Part shown: positions 10,040-22,676 of the stretch, in pieces
How positions within the stretch are numbered: position 1 is the first letter of the stretch
Layout: every line of letters begins with the position of its first letter
From: Turritopsis dohrnii
Lineage: Eukaryota; Cnidaria; Hydrozoa; Anthoathecata; Oceaniidae
DNA length: 64,000 bases
Assembly (NCBI GenBank): GCA_027922465.2
Contig: BQMF02000027.1
Location: 62,001-126,000, forward strand
Reading direction: 5' to 3'
The notes under the pieces: model-generated
Database searches by the model: none
Seen by the model: the letters and a program-made list of their open reading frames with translations, nothing else
What the model was told of the DNA's origin: nothing
Position numbers and translations under genes: made by a program

Positions 10040-11333
10040 GTTTGAGCTATGAAATGACGTAGCGGTTAGGTCGATAGACAACTAAGAACAGAAGGACTTT
10101 TCGAGCCAAACTGCTTTAGCACTATACGATGAAGAGCATTTTCTTTGAAATGTTTATATTTCTATAGAAATGCACTCCTTCGCAGGAAATAATTTACACA
10201 CTAGATAGGCTGTAAAGCGGTGGAATCATTCTTCTGTGACCCAAAGAGAGCCTCTTGATTCCCGTTCGCACCCAGACCCTTATTCCTACCAGTTCCAGCA
10301 GAGCTGAAGAGAATACCCTGGGTAAACAAATTAAAAGAAACTGCGTTTTAATTACTTCTTCCTTTACTTTAATATTCAAAACAACAACAAGTTGCCATAC
10401 CAACAGCTTAAATTTACCTGGAAATAAGAATGGTACCAATAGAAATCAATCCTGTTTTAAAAATATGTAAAACTCTTCCACGCATGGAGTTTCTATACAC
10501 ATCAATATTATATAATATGAACACGTTGAACACCTACGAAGGAGTGTCCTTCAAATATCCGAGAAAAGCAAACTCCGCCGCAGGTGCTCCACATGACTTA
10601 ATAGGACATATCAACATACAAATTATATATACACGTGAAAAGCCTACGAAGAAGTGTCCTTCTAATATCTACGAAACCCTCACTCCACTGCAGGTGATCC
10701 ACATGACATAATGGGACATATCAACAAATTATATATACACGAAAGAAAAAGTACACGAGTGCTTTAAATAAAAATGGTAGTATGCATAGATTCATAGAGA
10801 CAGCAACAAACTATTACTCTACTTGCGCGAAGAAAACATAAAAAGTTGTTGTTAAAAAAAAATTTGGCAGGCCAAACACACTATGGTAAAAATCTTATGT
10901 ATTGACCGTTGAATAAACGAACATGTCCGGCACATGACTTCAAACACGGAACGGAAAAACAATCAAAATTTTTCGCAAAAATCCCCAAAACGACGAAAAA
11001 GTTCCAGTTCTCCACAGTAGTAACTAACAAACCAACTTAAGATCTAGTAATAACCGGTCTTTACCACGGTAAGTCAAGGTGCGTTAGATGATAGACGATT
11101 TCGGAAATGACGTCACAACAGTCCTCGCCTCGTCTTAATTAGTCCCATACTTAAGAATGATAAAAAAAAAACATTCGAAACTTTTCCCCGAAGTATGTCG
11201 CTACGATATAACCTGAAAACGAGGCGATAACTGGTGCAAGGAATTTTCTGCAAATGGTTCATTGCAGCGAACGATGAGTAGTAACAGAATAGTACCAGAT
11301 GACCGCAATAAAAACATGAAAAATACTTTCTGA
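10040..11333. other. Intergenic; contains a two-copy tandem repeat
   Basis: About 10530-10636 and 10637-10742 are two direct copies of a unit of about 107 bp (CCTACGAAGGAGTGTCCTTC ... CATATCAAC...ATTATATATACACG). No convincing gene is seen. The 11270-11333 end should hold the 3' UTR of the AF9/ENL-like gene. Confidence 0.5.
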
Positions 11334-14300
11334 TCACCTGCTGTTTTCCAAAAACTGTTTTATTTCGGAGAGTGTGGACACATCTAAAAGACATAGATCG
11401 AACTCAAACGTGGTGGAGTTTATTTCAAAATTGCCTGTGCTCTCAACAATGTCAACAATTCGTTGAAGTGAGTCGCCATCTTGTATTTCGTTAAGCTTCC
11501 TGTACATCTCGAGAAGTTCGTGGGAGTTTGGGGGTGATATTGTCTGGCCGTTTGAGTGCTTTGATAAATCGACAACATGGGTCCGAGACCTGAAAAAAAT
11601 AAAACATGCTGAACAAATCACAACAATCCATCACAAATAATATATCGCAGATACGTTAGTTTTATATATCAATTATTTTCCGCAGAGAACTTTCACCCGG
11701 GTAAGGGTCACAACCGTGCGAAACCAAAAGTGCGAAATCACCTACCCAACCATTACCACCAGTAAAAATGTGCACATATAACACAGGCACCTTATTCATA
11801 CGATTTTAAAGACAAATTTATTTAATTTATTTAACTTGATTTTTAAAAAAAGACCTATATCTTTTTTTTATAAAAAAAAGAAAAAAAAAAGAAAAAGACC
11901 TACTTTTTCGGCTCCTTCTTTGTACCGTTCACTTTCCCATTAACGACATTTTGATTTTTGTGAGTTTTCGATTTTTTCATTTTATGATGATTCTCGCTTC
12001 CGTCATAAGAACTAGGTGAACCAGATATGACGGGATCTATTCGACTTTTCAAATCTTCCGACATATATGCTCTAGCTTGTTCCTCGTCGGACGTGCTACT
12101 AGCGTCACGAGCGAACTCGTCTAATAAAGCATTCACTCGTTCGTTTTGTTTACTCGTGGTTGTTGAAGTATTCGATAACGTCACAGAGCTTGACGGCGTC
12201 GCAATTGGCATTGAATTCGTCGTTGACGTCGACCAAGCGTCATCCGCCGTGCGTATTAGAACGAATTTATTGATTTTGGTTTCACGTTGCGAATCGGGTG
12301 AAACTTTCTTTTCTGAAGACGGTTTCTTCTCTTTTTCTTTTTTTGACTTCATCTCCTTCCCCTTATATTTACCCTCTTTCGGGTTATTTTTCGGACTACC
12401 GGTATTACACCCATCCGCCGATACACGTCTCTCCTTCATCTTCTTGGCAGCTTTCAGTTTTGATGAGTCCAATTCGCCACCAGGGCTCAATATCGAAATT
12501 TCCTTTAGAACGGCATTCGATGACGTCGTGTCGTGTTTATCAATTTTTTTCTTCTTGGGTTTTTGTGCCATGACGTCATCAACGACGCTACCAGGACGCT
12601 TGCTACTCTGTGAGTATAAGAAGTCTTTGACTTTTGGTTTGGAAGCGTGTTGAGGAGTGTGATTAGATGGTTTCTTCTGTATGCCTGGTGAACCGTGAGA
12701 AGATGTGGGCGAAACATCTGTCTTGGAAATAGCAGAGCTTGTACCGGAACTATTCAAAATAGATAGAGTTTCATGTCACCTTTTCATTTCATGGAAAACA
12801 TTAATAAAACCATGGTTAACTAAGGAAGTGAGAAAAATGACAATATGACAAAAAGCTTAATAAACGTTATGTCTCTTGATTGCAAGGGCAAAGGGTATAC
12901 TAAGAAAGGTCTATTCATCTGTTCAATTAAAGATAAATGGAAAAGAAAAGATAAAATACGACAAAAATATGATCAAAAAAATATCTTTGATTTTTTCCGA
13001 TCGATTATTGAAGGACTCTCCACTTTTTATTTACTGTATCAAACCTATTTATGCAAATCACTTTGTAGACTTCGCCAAATCGATAAACCAGATAAGGCTA
13101 AAGAATGGTTCTTTGTCTTAACGATGAAAGGTTTCTTTGCTTAAAAAAATCTACATTATTACGCTGTAACCCAGAAACAAAAATAATTTAAAAACAAGAT
13201 GGGAAAGAGTTTCTTCTTCAACATTCCCGTACTGTTCATTTAACAGGATCAACCGATTTTTTTGAATAGTAATAACTTATATTGGAAAGAAGCTTTCCAA
13301 CCATACAGTTAAAGATAATGAAGTAATATATCTTTTTCATTCATATACATACAGTTATCCACAGAATACCATACCTTACTTCAGAAATTTAGAAAACAAA
13401 CTACCTGTAGATTTATGGTTTACTGTCTGTGGCAGTTTTGTATCCCGATTTAATTTTGGGTACCAGAGATGTTTATAAAGAATGCGCGGATATAACTTTG
13501 TGAATTTCAAACCTGTCTTAGGACTAAGCAAACTATTTTAAAATAAAACCACTAAACTAAAACTATATGCACTGTTGTGAATAAATTTCTGTGTGGGTTT
13601 AACTCTGTAACTCTTATAATTCACAAAAAGTACCTAAAAATTTAATCTACTTATAGTAGACATAATGAAAAAACGGACAAGTTTCTTTTTCGTAATACCT
13701 GTTTGAAGATGGCAAGATGACTGCTCCACCTTTCAGCAATTTTCTTTCAAATTCTTCAGAAGGATCAACAAACGTCATTGCTTCAACTTTCTTGAAAGTC
13801 AAGGGTGGCATTCCAACTAGTTGAAGTGTTAAGTCATATTGCAATCGACATTTACGTGGTTCTTCCTTATTGCGGAAATAAACTTCCACAGGGAGAGTGA
13901 AGCTGCCATAGCCGGATTCTGCAACTTTGTATGGTGGTTCTTTACAAACTACGATGTCAGAAAAAAGACAGAATCTATTATGTGACAGCCAGTCATATAA
14001 TCAAAGGCTTTATGGACTAAAATAAATAAAAAAACTTGTCAGCTGTATCTTTGACTTATACTTTATATGTTACAAACTTGAGAAGATAAGCACAAGGAAT
14101 TCGCATCATAGGACTGATGAATGCTTACTGCTTATTACACAAAGTTGATACAAGATTGAAACTTAACTAAATTATAGCGCAACATGCATATGTTATCATA
14201 TGTTACCATGCATATGTGATGATTTGAGGGAAAATCATAACCTTAACAAATTATGGATAATTCAGATAAAAGCATCTTATCCATAGTTCGAAAATATTAG

Positions 14301-17035
14301 TGCTCGTCATGGATAAATTTATCAGAAATTTTGTTTCATTTTTTAATCAATATGTTCCACACTGTATCAATAAGAAATAATAATACATGACATAGCCAAG
14401 TAAAGCCTAGGAATTTCTTCAAAAAATTGATAACTTGTGTGTAAGTATATGCAAGTTCTTGAAAGTTATGGTTAAATTTATCCATATTTAGATAAAACAT
14501 TTTGGATAAATTTATCAGTAATACTGATAATCGGAACAAGTTATCCATAAATGCTATTGTTTTGTTTATCTTATAGATAAATTTATCAGTAATTACAAAG
14601 GTTATGATTTTACCAAAATTCTATGTGGTGAAAAAATATTGGCTTGACATCAATAACATAATAACATAAATTACATATTTAGCATAATTTTTTTAATTCT
14701 TATATCTAAAGTATCAGTTTTTATTAACGTTCTTGTGGATTCAATATTTTTTGGTAAGCATCACTTATGAAAGCCTTGATAAAAACAGCATTTCTATTGA
14801 AGAAAAGGAAACAAACAAAATTCTGCATACCACGTCTTGGTTTATGAAAACTCTCATGCAAAATAAACACTACTTTTTCCACAAAATGTGATATATCTGC
14901 GCCATCTGCCCCTCGCACAAATATTGTCCAATCATGTGTGAAACCTGATGGTGTGCGATTTTCTCTGCAGACAGACTGATGGCCAAGTTCAACTTTGACC
15001 TGGACACGTTTCTGAATGAAGAAAGGAATTAGGAATGCACTTACAGCTGTCAGAACTGAGTGTATCGAAGAACATCCCCTCTTTTTTCTTTTGATGTGTT
15101 CTTTTATAGCATCCATATTAAGCTAACGAAAGCCAACAACATAGTCAAGTGATTTCACTTATTTCTCATAATTGTATAAAATGCATCATCTTAATTATAG
15201 AAAGACAAGGAAAACAGAGCAGGAAAGTTCATTCACACTCTGAGGAGAAATGTATATATACTTTTATTATCTGAATTCTTGTTATAATAGAATTATGATA
15301 TATACTGGAAATGAAACACAAAAAACAGCCTGCTTGTACCGAAAACTAAATGTAACAACAGTAGTTACACACTTTTTTTCATAAGAACAATTTTATAAGA
15401 ACAAAAGCCTCAGATTTGGCAAAAATATAAGAATAAAATAAGAACAATGTTTAGGGATGATAAGAACAATTCATGATGTGAATTCTCTCACTGGCGAATA
15501 ATTTAGAAGTTGTTGTTTTTTTGGGTTTTTTCACCTTGCATACTCATATCGGACCATTACCAAACAGCAACCATGCTTTTAAACAGTTGTTTTCAAAAAG
15601 ATTTATTTTAATTTTACTGGAAGTTCCATAAAAAGAACAAAATGAGGCAGAAATCTGAAGCTGCATTCTTAAAGCTAAGAACAAAATAAGAACAATTCAG
15701 GCTGAAAAAGGCTCAAAAAAGCCTTAGGTCAGATTTTACTGGTTCTTATATAAAAAAACATGTATCTAAGTAGTTAAAATGTTACGGTCAGTACAAAATA
15801 ATGTGAAAATATTGCCAGGTAAAGGAACTTTGGGGGCTTTTGCTAACATAAGATAGTGAGTCGTGAACTGTTAAAAAACAATGAAATCCAAACCATGCAG
15901 CGCAAGAACAAGAACAAAAAGATGAGCACCAAGGTGGTCTATTATTGCCTAATATCCAATACCTTTTACATAATTAACAATTGTTCTTCAAGGGTTGTCA
16001 ACAAAAAGGTACCATGCAGTAGCAGCATTTGGCAGCAAATGTGGGGATGAGGTATTATTAAATTTCATTTATTTATATAATTAAAACAGGAAGGAACAAG
16101 TTTGAACTGATTGCACCACAAGATTTCCGTCCTGTCATTTAAGGAGGATCAAGTATTTTACTAAACTTTGTATCATATTGAATGCCATAAGCAATGAGTA
16201 ATTCTGGTCAGTATGCCTGTAAATTGTTGAAAAGAAAAAACACAAACAACACAAAGAAACGAATGGTTACTTTAGAACTCCTGTGTTAAGGCATCGCCTA
16301 TTTCATTTCCTTCAGTTGGCTCGATATCAAACAGAACACTCAGCTGATTTTATTTACCATTTTGTGTCACAAATGTTTCGGATAACATGGATTATGTTGT
16401 TTGTTTTCCCATGAATACATCAATCTTATTGGCTAGATCCCAACCAAGTTATATGACTTTCTCACTTGAAAAATGAATTTTTAGCCAATAAAAACAAGAA
16501 ATTAAATTGAATTTTTTCATATTCACGACTTAATTGTTCTGAATTCTTCATTTTCTCATCAACTGCTACTAATATATAACTATAAAAAATTTGAAACGTA
16601 AACAACCACATTAGATTAAATAATGCAATGTATAGAATAATCTGAGAGTCTTTATCAAAGATTGATAAGATTGATGGTGCAAATGTGATGTAATAACAAA
16701 TGTCAAACAACAGACCTAGTAGAGCTAGGAATCTAAAAGTAATCCCGAATAATATAGGCAAACATTGTTTACATTTTTACTGAGAAATATAGCCGAAACT
16801 GGCAATTTTTTGGCAGTTGAAAGAACGGAATCTGCTCCTTTTGACTGGCAAATTGAGCTCTTCACAAAGAAAGTGAAGCAATGAAACAATATCTCCCCAT
16901 TCAAATATCATAAATCGCACACACACAGACTGTCAGACAACTTCAGCCAGCATTTAGAAAGATTCCACTCACAGCAAAACTTGTTAAGATGAACAATTAT
17001 ACATGACACAAACTTACCTGCTCAGATGGGCCCAT
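11334..17035 (-). CDS. MLLT3: AF9/ENL (MLLT1/MLLT3)-like YEATS-domain protein
   Basis: Five exons on the minus strand with consistent GT-AG sites and phases: 17018-17035, 14831-15011, 13699-13948, 11904-12749 and 11334-11589, giving 516 codons (human AF9 and ENL are slightly longer). Exon 1 gives only MGPSEQ. Exons 2-3 form a YEATS domain (about residues 7-145), with [35 protein letters not shown] and [20 protein letters not shown] domains of this family bind acylated lysine on histone H3. Exon 4 is a long low-complexity Ser/Lys-rich linker (RKKKIDK-type basic runs, NLS-like). Exon 5 is the AHD ([14 protein letters not shown] ... [11 protein letters not shown]), which in AF9/ENL recruits AF4 and DOT1L, linking the protein to the super elongation complex. 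Introns hold MITEs. The exon 1 call rests on phase and splice sites. Animals before the vertebrate duplication have a single gene of this kind, so the MLLT3 symbol stands for MLLT1/3. Confidence 0.88.
14229..14613. repeat. MITE in intron 2 of the AF9/ENL-like gene
   Basis: The left end GGAAAATCATAACCTT and the right end AAGGTTATGATTTTACC are inverted copies; inner sequence is AT-rich with several ATAAATTTATCAG words. No coding frame. Confidence 0.6.
15012..17017 (-). other. Intron 1 of the AF9/ENL-like gene
   Basis: Contains a repeat at about 15370-15770 rich in the word AAGAACAA, with TATAAGAAC-type ends, and a 99-codon frame on the gene strand (16462-16761) with two hydrophobic segments that I cannot assign and that shows no link to the gene. 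It is probably a chance frame. Confidence 0.5.
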
Positions 17036-17042
17036 GTGGTGC

Positions 17043-17108
17043 TTATGTGCCTTTAAACAGCGTCAAAACTTTTCTTATCATGGAAAAGAAGTTGTCACTT
17101 TCCGCCAT
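17043..17108 (-). promoter_or_regulatory. Possible upstream ORF before the AF9/ENL-like start
   Basis: On the gene strand an ATG at 17108-17106 (context ttgATGG) opens a 21-codon frame (MAESDNFFSM...) that ends in TAA seven bases before the predicted start ATG at 17035. If transcription begins upstream of 17108 this would act as an upstream ORF. The transcription start is not known. Confidence 0.3.
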
Positions 17109-18634
17109 CAAATTTTTGATTTCTGAACACACTCGATTAATACTATCTAGCCTATGCAACAAATTCAATTTCAGTGATTCAGAAAACTATCACTTCGACC
17201 AGAGATTTTGGTCGCAGATAGTTGAAACACCAGGCTAAATATCCCATAATCAAATTTTGTTTGGTTAAACAAGAACACACGCTTCTGCGGTTTCATCCCA
17301 GTCTCTGTCTGATCGCGCGCAAGGCGCGAAAACAGATGAGCCAAGTACAAGCACAACCTTTGAATCTGTATTGAATGCTAACTTGACAAGCCATGATATG
17401 CCATAATATGCCTTAAATAGGAGGCAGAAGAGCTCCTGCTTTCACCTTCTCATGAAAAAATAGAAAAGAGTGTGAAACCAAGCAAAACATAGGAGCGTGA
17501 AAAGTTTACGAAAATATATCTGTGAAATCAAAGATTAAGGGACTGATCATATGTATGGAGTTTTTTTTTATCCCGGTAGGGCGCAGGATGAAAATCGCCC
17601 TCAGGCAGTTTTGCATTGCGATCATATGAAATTTTTGTCCCGTCTTGCCAGGATGAAAATCATCCCGGAATAGTTTTTATGTCATTGTTTATATTTATTT
17701 TTTTATTAATGCGCACGCGTGAAATATCATCCCGTCCCGGCAAGACAAGAAGATAGTTGTGATCATAAGGTAAAAATCACCCCGGGGTGGTTTTTGTGTT
17801 ATTGTGAAAGTTTTCAACTTGAATGTCATGTAAACAGTAAGTGTTAGTTGCTAAAAGGATTAAAAGTACAGACAAATTTTATTTTAAAAAGTTTTTAAAA
17901 TGCAATCAGATTCTGAGAGCAGTATTTATACAAGTAAGTGAATATGGTAGCAGTGGGAATGATGAAACAGATTTGAAAAGTGAGGAAGCTTTAAGTCGAA
18001 AAGAGGCGAAATGATCGAAAAAATGAAAAAATTCCATTCATATGAATAGGAACATGAAAAAGACGTTTCAAGTACGAGCTCGTCTGGCGAAGGCAATTCT
18101 TCAGAATTCCATTATTCCGAAGATACTTTAACTAGCAGTATTGTAAATCTTGAATGGAGCCACAAAAATGTAAGGAGGAGGGGGAAAGCGATTGTTTGCG
18201 TTGCCAAGAAGTGGCTGCATTTTAAATTATAAATTTGATACTGAGGAAACTGACTGTACTGTTAGTTTCTCAACACTTTGTTTGAACGAATCAGTGTTAA
18301 AAAACGTTTTAACATAATGTTTCAAGATGCGACTATATGGAAAATCAAAAATAGATAAAATTTTCATGGTGGATTTTCAAGCGTTTGGGGAAGAAAATAG
18401 AAGAGTTATCCCTTCATGCGTTCTCTGGAAAATACGAAATACTTATCCCGAGCCTGGCGGACAATAACTTCGTTCCCAGGGCTTTTTGCCTTTTTGATGA
18501 AGCCCTGGGAACGAGGTTGGACGGACAATATACGTCATGCTCTGACGTAGACGATTAATCGCTTTAGTGTTAAGATACAAAATGTTAAAAAAATGATGTA
18601 TCAAAAAATAAGTAAATAAGAGAAAGTATCATTT
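17109..18634. other. No gene; palindromic repeats
   Basis: About 17530-17815 holds a repeat with inverted words around ATCCCGG, CCGTCTTGCCAGGATG and GATCATA; it looks like a MITE with GATCATATG near its end. About 18443-18532 is a hairpin, CGTTCCCAGGGCTT paired with AAGCCCTGGGAACG. Nothing else is recognised. Confidence 0.5.
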
Positions 18635-19430
18635 CTAATCCCCAAATCTCAACTTTTCGTTTTTAACAGTCAGTTCCATTTTGTCTGGCTTTGGTGTTGA
18701 GTCAATATTTTTTGGAATAGTTGGGATAGCAGGTGGTAGTGGTAGAGACTTTTTGTCACAAGTTAGCTGGATTGTTTCATGGAGCATATTGTGCAAATAG
18801 GTGCAAATCTCTTTCCATTTTGATGGGTTTTGCGGCCCAATTATTTAAATTTTGTTCTTCGTGTTGGACCAATTCGATGTTGCATTGCACTCCGATGTCG
18901 ACCTTGACAGGTGCGATTTCAGCGTCTGTTTGTGTTCCCTTAGTGTTGCATTCGAATTCAAAACTTTGAACCAACTGATAGTGTTGAATCGCATCTTCAA
19001 AAAGTTGGCGTTTCGCCCTTGCCTTTGCCCTTGATTCACTTGATTTTCGCTTTTGTGGTCGTTTATTCTTGTTGTAGTCAAACAACGTAGGAACAGCTTC
19101 AGCCTTCAGCAAGCGTCGTGTTGGCAACCCAAGGAGTTCGTTCTAAAAAAAACAAACCAAAAGAATCGACAAAATAAAAAGTCTATCAATAATCGTAATA
19201 AACCAGACATCAAACTGAAGCAATATTGATTGAACCAAAGAGAAAACGTAGAACTACCTTTAAATCTCTTTCGAAACTATCTTCGTCAAAATGTAAATGG
19301 CATAAGGGATTGTTCACAAATGACGTCAACCAATTTTTCAAACTTTTTGACCCCCCCACCTCCCTCTTTCAACCTGCATCAACTTTGCGTTGCCCCCTCC
19401 CCCTCAGTTGACGTCATCGTTTGAGAAGAG

Positions 19431-19466
<36 letters not shown>

Positions 19467-20020
19467 AAAAAAAACAACAAAACAACCTTCACCCCACTGG
19501 TCCTTTTGTATCTTAGTTTCTTACGCATTTTTAATTAGACGTAAAAATATTTGCAATGATCTTCGTGTAATTCTCTGATCAATCTCCACGTGAGCGAAAA
19601 ACGGTGGAAAGGAACGAAGCCAACAAAAGCAATATGGAAGGACTTTCCCACGCCACTACGGACCACATCAAAGTAATATTCATTCACATTTTCATAAAAA
19701 ACTTTTACTTAATTGCAAAAATCAAGGTTCTGAAAATTGTGAAGGTTGACGTCAACAGTAGTATCACCTCCCCCCCTCCCCCCGTCAACTAGCGTCAACT
19801 AGCGTCAACTTTGGCATAACCCCCTCTCCTCCCCTAACAGTTGACGTCATTTGTGAACAGTCCCTAACTTCTTATCTTTTGGTAAATTTTCCCTCTTTAT
19901 GTTTTGCAACCATCTTTTCTTGAGATTTTCATCTTTAGGTAGTCCATAAAAACTGATGTTTTTCACTCTGTTTGCTGTAAAAGTGTTGCTATTACAATTA
20001 ACTGCCATACACCAGGGCAT
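18635..20020 (-). pseudogene. THAP-domain protein gene disrupted by a MITE and a frameshift
   Basis: On the minus strand, ATG 20020-20018 opens MPWCMAVNCNSNTF...NISFYGLPKD, the first half of a THAP zinc finger (C-x4-C). It stops at AAG AAG TTA (19867), where a 559-bp MITE intervenes (19306-19864), and resumes at 19302 with CHLHFDEDSFERDLK, supplying the final C-x2-H of the finger. A GT donor at 19257 and AG acceptor at 19143 join this to exon 2 (19142 onward: NELLGLPTRRLLKAEAVPTL, with the THAP-terminal AVPTLF). Exon 2 continues through a basic stretch and GTQTD...DIGVQC. One extra A in the AAAA run at about 18817 shifts the frame; without it the frame would continue to a stop at 18635. THAP domains bind DNA and occur in host regulators and in P-element and ISL2EU-type transposases. 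No DDE core is attached here. Confidence 0.8.
19306..19864. mobile_element. MITE with TAA target duplication inserted in a THAP exon
   Basis: The ends read GGGATTGTTCACAAATGACG and CGTCATTTGTGAACAGTCCC in inverted orientation. TAA at 19303-19305 and 19865-19867 is the duplicated target, as for PIF/Harbinger elements (3-bp TWA). The interior repeats TTGACGTCA words, has an uninterrupted C run of about 30 bases near 19432-19462, and has no transposase. It splits the THAP finger codons exactly. Confidence 0.85.
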
Positions 20021-20567
20021 GTTGATTCAAGAAATTATAAACGGTAGAACTTCTCATAAAAACATTATAAATATATGTTTCTCTGCTTTTCCTCTCTTTT
20101 TTGTTTGAAAATTTCTCTTGTTAGATGGACATCTGCCGAAGTGACGTCGCTATCAGTTTAAGGCTATGTATCCATTAGACGATTTGAGAGCGTTGCGTTG
20201 CGTTGCGTTTTAAAAACCATATCGGTAAACAATGAAAAATATTCTCAAAAAAAAGTATATTTTGTGAGTAAAGGCCGTTTCACATTACTGCAATATATTG
20301 CCACAGCAAATTGCTGTAATGTGAAGCGACCTGAAATAATATTGTAAAAAAATTATGACGCAAATGTTCGCAATATCTTGTAATATTTTTTAAATCAATC
20401 TCGGTACAAAAGTAAAAAAGATATACTATTTTTTTCTCTTTTCTCTTTTCATCCATCTCAAATTCTAAGTTTAATTTGATTATTTTTAGTGATATCATGT
20501 TTCATCAGGAAAATGTCAACGCAGTGATAGCCCACCTTTTCTCGCTGTCATCCATTTTGAACTAAAA
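20021..20567. other. No gene; fragments of palindromic repeats
   Basis: About 20278-20335 is an inverted repeat around CACATTACTGCAATATATTG. A possible repeat end, TTAAGGCTATGTATCCATTA, is at about 20158, followed by tandem GTTGC words. No coding content is recognised. Confidence 0.5.
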
Positions 20568-20748
20568 TACCTTATCAGGGAAAAAACAGTCGGTAAAAAA
20601 TTTAGTTGGGGAAAATTTTAGTCGGGGAAAATTTAAGTCACCTAAGGAATATTTAGTCACTTTCCCCGACCAATTTTTGAAATAAGTGACTTTTCCCCGA
20701 CAAAAATTTTGAAATTAGTCACTTTTCCTGACTAATTATTTTCAATAT
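20568..20748. mobile_element. TACCTTATCGGGG-family element, one end only
   Basis: TACCTTATCAGGG followed by several AGTCACTTTTCCCCGAC-like words as in copy 1. The second terminus is missing; the next repeat begins at 20754. Confidence 0.7.
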
Positions 20749-20753
20749 AAAGG

Positions 20754-21074
20754 GGTGTTCACATGGATAAAATCAGCCCGGCAAAGCGCGCTGGCTCGGT
20801 TTGCCGAGATCTCACCTTTTTTTATCAAAGTCTCATAAAATTCAACAGGTGTTTACATGAGAAATGCATCAGCCCGGTTTGCCGAGATCCCGGATTTATG
20901 TACCGAGATCTCAACAAGGCGGGCTGAAATTTTTCCGTGTGAACACTTTAGCCCGTTTAACCGGGCTGATTTTTTCAACTTTTCCGCATGTTTTTCTTTG
21001 TTGCATGTAAACAATGATAATCACATGACATCTTTCAGTCCGGTTTGTCAGGATGTCTTTTCTGATGTGAACAC
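20754..21074. mobile_element. MITE with GTGTTCACATG ends
   Basis: Left end GGTGTTCACATGGATAAAAT and right end GATGTGAACAC are inverted. The interior repeats CGGTTTGCCGAGATC and AGCCCGG in both orientations. No transposase. Confidence 0.6.
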
Positions 21075-21277
21075 AAGACAAAATTGTTGGGTCCGATGGG
21101 CAAGAAAATTTTTGAGATTTCGATTTTCTGGATTGGCTAAAACGCACTCATAATTTTTATTTAATTAGGTATTCCAAAAAATATTTTAATAAAATAAAAT
21201 ATAAAAAAATAATAAAAAAAGAACAGCGATTTCGGGTATGACGTCCATGTTATGGCATAAAGCAAGAATGAATGATA

Positions 21278-21828
21278 TACCTTATCGGTAAAAAAAAAAT
21301 TCGGCAAAAATGTTAGTCGGCAAAAAAATTAGTCACTTGGACAAATGTAGTCACTTTTAGACGACCAATTTCCAAAACAAAAAATGTCAAAGAAAGTTTG
21401 GATAATTTGAAAGTTGTTTTAAGAAATAACATACAACACCAAAAAGGAGGGCTAGGTAAAATAGGTTAATTAGTCAATTTCAATAACAGTTTTGCTCTTC
21501 ATTTATGTATTTTCGTTATTTTGTTCCTCTTGAACCTTCTTTTTGTTCTTGTTCAGTTTGTGTTTGTCCTGGTGGCGCTTGTTCGTCTTCATACAATTTG
21601 ATTTCAATTACATTTTCATACTTTCGCAAAAACAGCTGATAAGAATTGGCAACACAGAGAAGAAAAATCGGCAAAAAGTAGCTTCGCAGGTAGTTTTTGG
21701 AAGAAAAAAAAATCGCCAAAAAGTTAAGGCGGTAAAAAAAGTCGGCAAAAATTTTAGTCGGCAAAAAATATTAGTCACCTAGCAAAAATTTAGTCACTTT
21801 TTACCGACTTTTTTTTACTGATAAGGTA
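21278..21828. mobile_element. TACCTTATCGGGG-family element, copy 3 (diverged subfamily)
   Basis: Ends TACCTTATCGG and CTGATAAGGTA are inverted; GTCGGCAAAAA replaces the GTCGGGGAAAA words of copy 1. Interior similarity to copy 1 includes AATAACAGTTTT near 21483. Confidence 0.75.
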
Positions 21829-22676
21829 AAAAAGCAGCATTTCAAAACTTACTTTGAATATTTGAATTTCCGTCTAAAATATTGTTTTCACGCGAAAAAA
21901 AACTGTTTTTCAAAGCAAATTTCAGCAAACTTCAGCACAGTACATTGGTGAAGATGGTGAAACCAATGACGAAAGTTGAAAAAAAATTAAGTTCTTTACT
22001 TTTACTTTCAAAAAAAGAAAAATTATAAAAATATAAAAAAATCGGTTTTATTTTGCTCATTCATGAAAGTTTTGACACGCGAAATTTGTTCCAAAATCTG
22101 CGAAACGCGAAAGTTTATTCCATAAATTTCGCGGTCTCTTTTGACACGTGAGAGTTTCTGCCCGCGAACGTTTCTGCCTGTAAAGCATATAACCATCCAT
22201 ACGAACTTCAAACCCAGTCTAGTTTCATGCAACTTTGGTTCCAAAAGTAAGAAATTTTCGACCAATCAGGTCTAAGAAAACTGCTCTAATATTTTGACAA
22301 AGAAAAGCAAGAAAATAACATAACAAAACAAAGAACATATGCTGATACCATATGGTTGTTCTGTTCTTACTGTTACCGTAATGTGAAAGAAGAAAAAAAT
22401 ATCTTGTAAGTATTGGTCCTAGTAAAAATATCATAATTTTCGACGTAAATGAACTTTAAATTTTTGACGTTTTTCTTTTGTTTCCGTATGCGGGAACTGG
22501 TTCTATTGAACGCTTCAATTTTGCTCTCCATGTAACTTCCATTTTTCTGTGGGAAGGTGTTCCTTATCGTCCATAAAGCACATGATGGAATAACTTTATG
22601 TTTCCCCCTTTACCAAGTGTATTGTATATCCACCAGGTATATGTTATTGTCTATGCTGCAAATCTCAAAGTACTCT
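21829..22676. other. No gene recognised
   Basis: About 22060-22170 repeats ACGCGAAA and GACACG words and may be a decayed MITE. No convincing coding frame. Confidence 0.45.

Noticed and set aside
12027..12653. 208-aa plus-strand ORF
   Set aside because: Antisense of the low-complexity exon 4 of the AF9/ENL-like gene, whose sense strand has splice sites and domain context.
16462..16761. Two-TM ORF in intron 1 as an extra exon of the AF9/ENL-like gene
   Set aside because: Known family members have nothing like it, and exon 1 to exon 2 already joins in phase.
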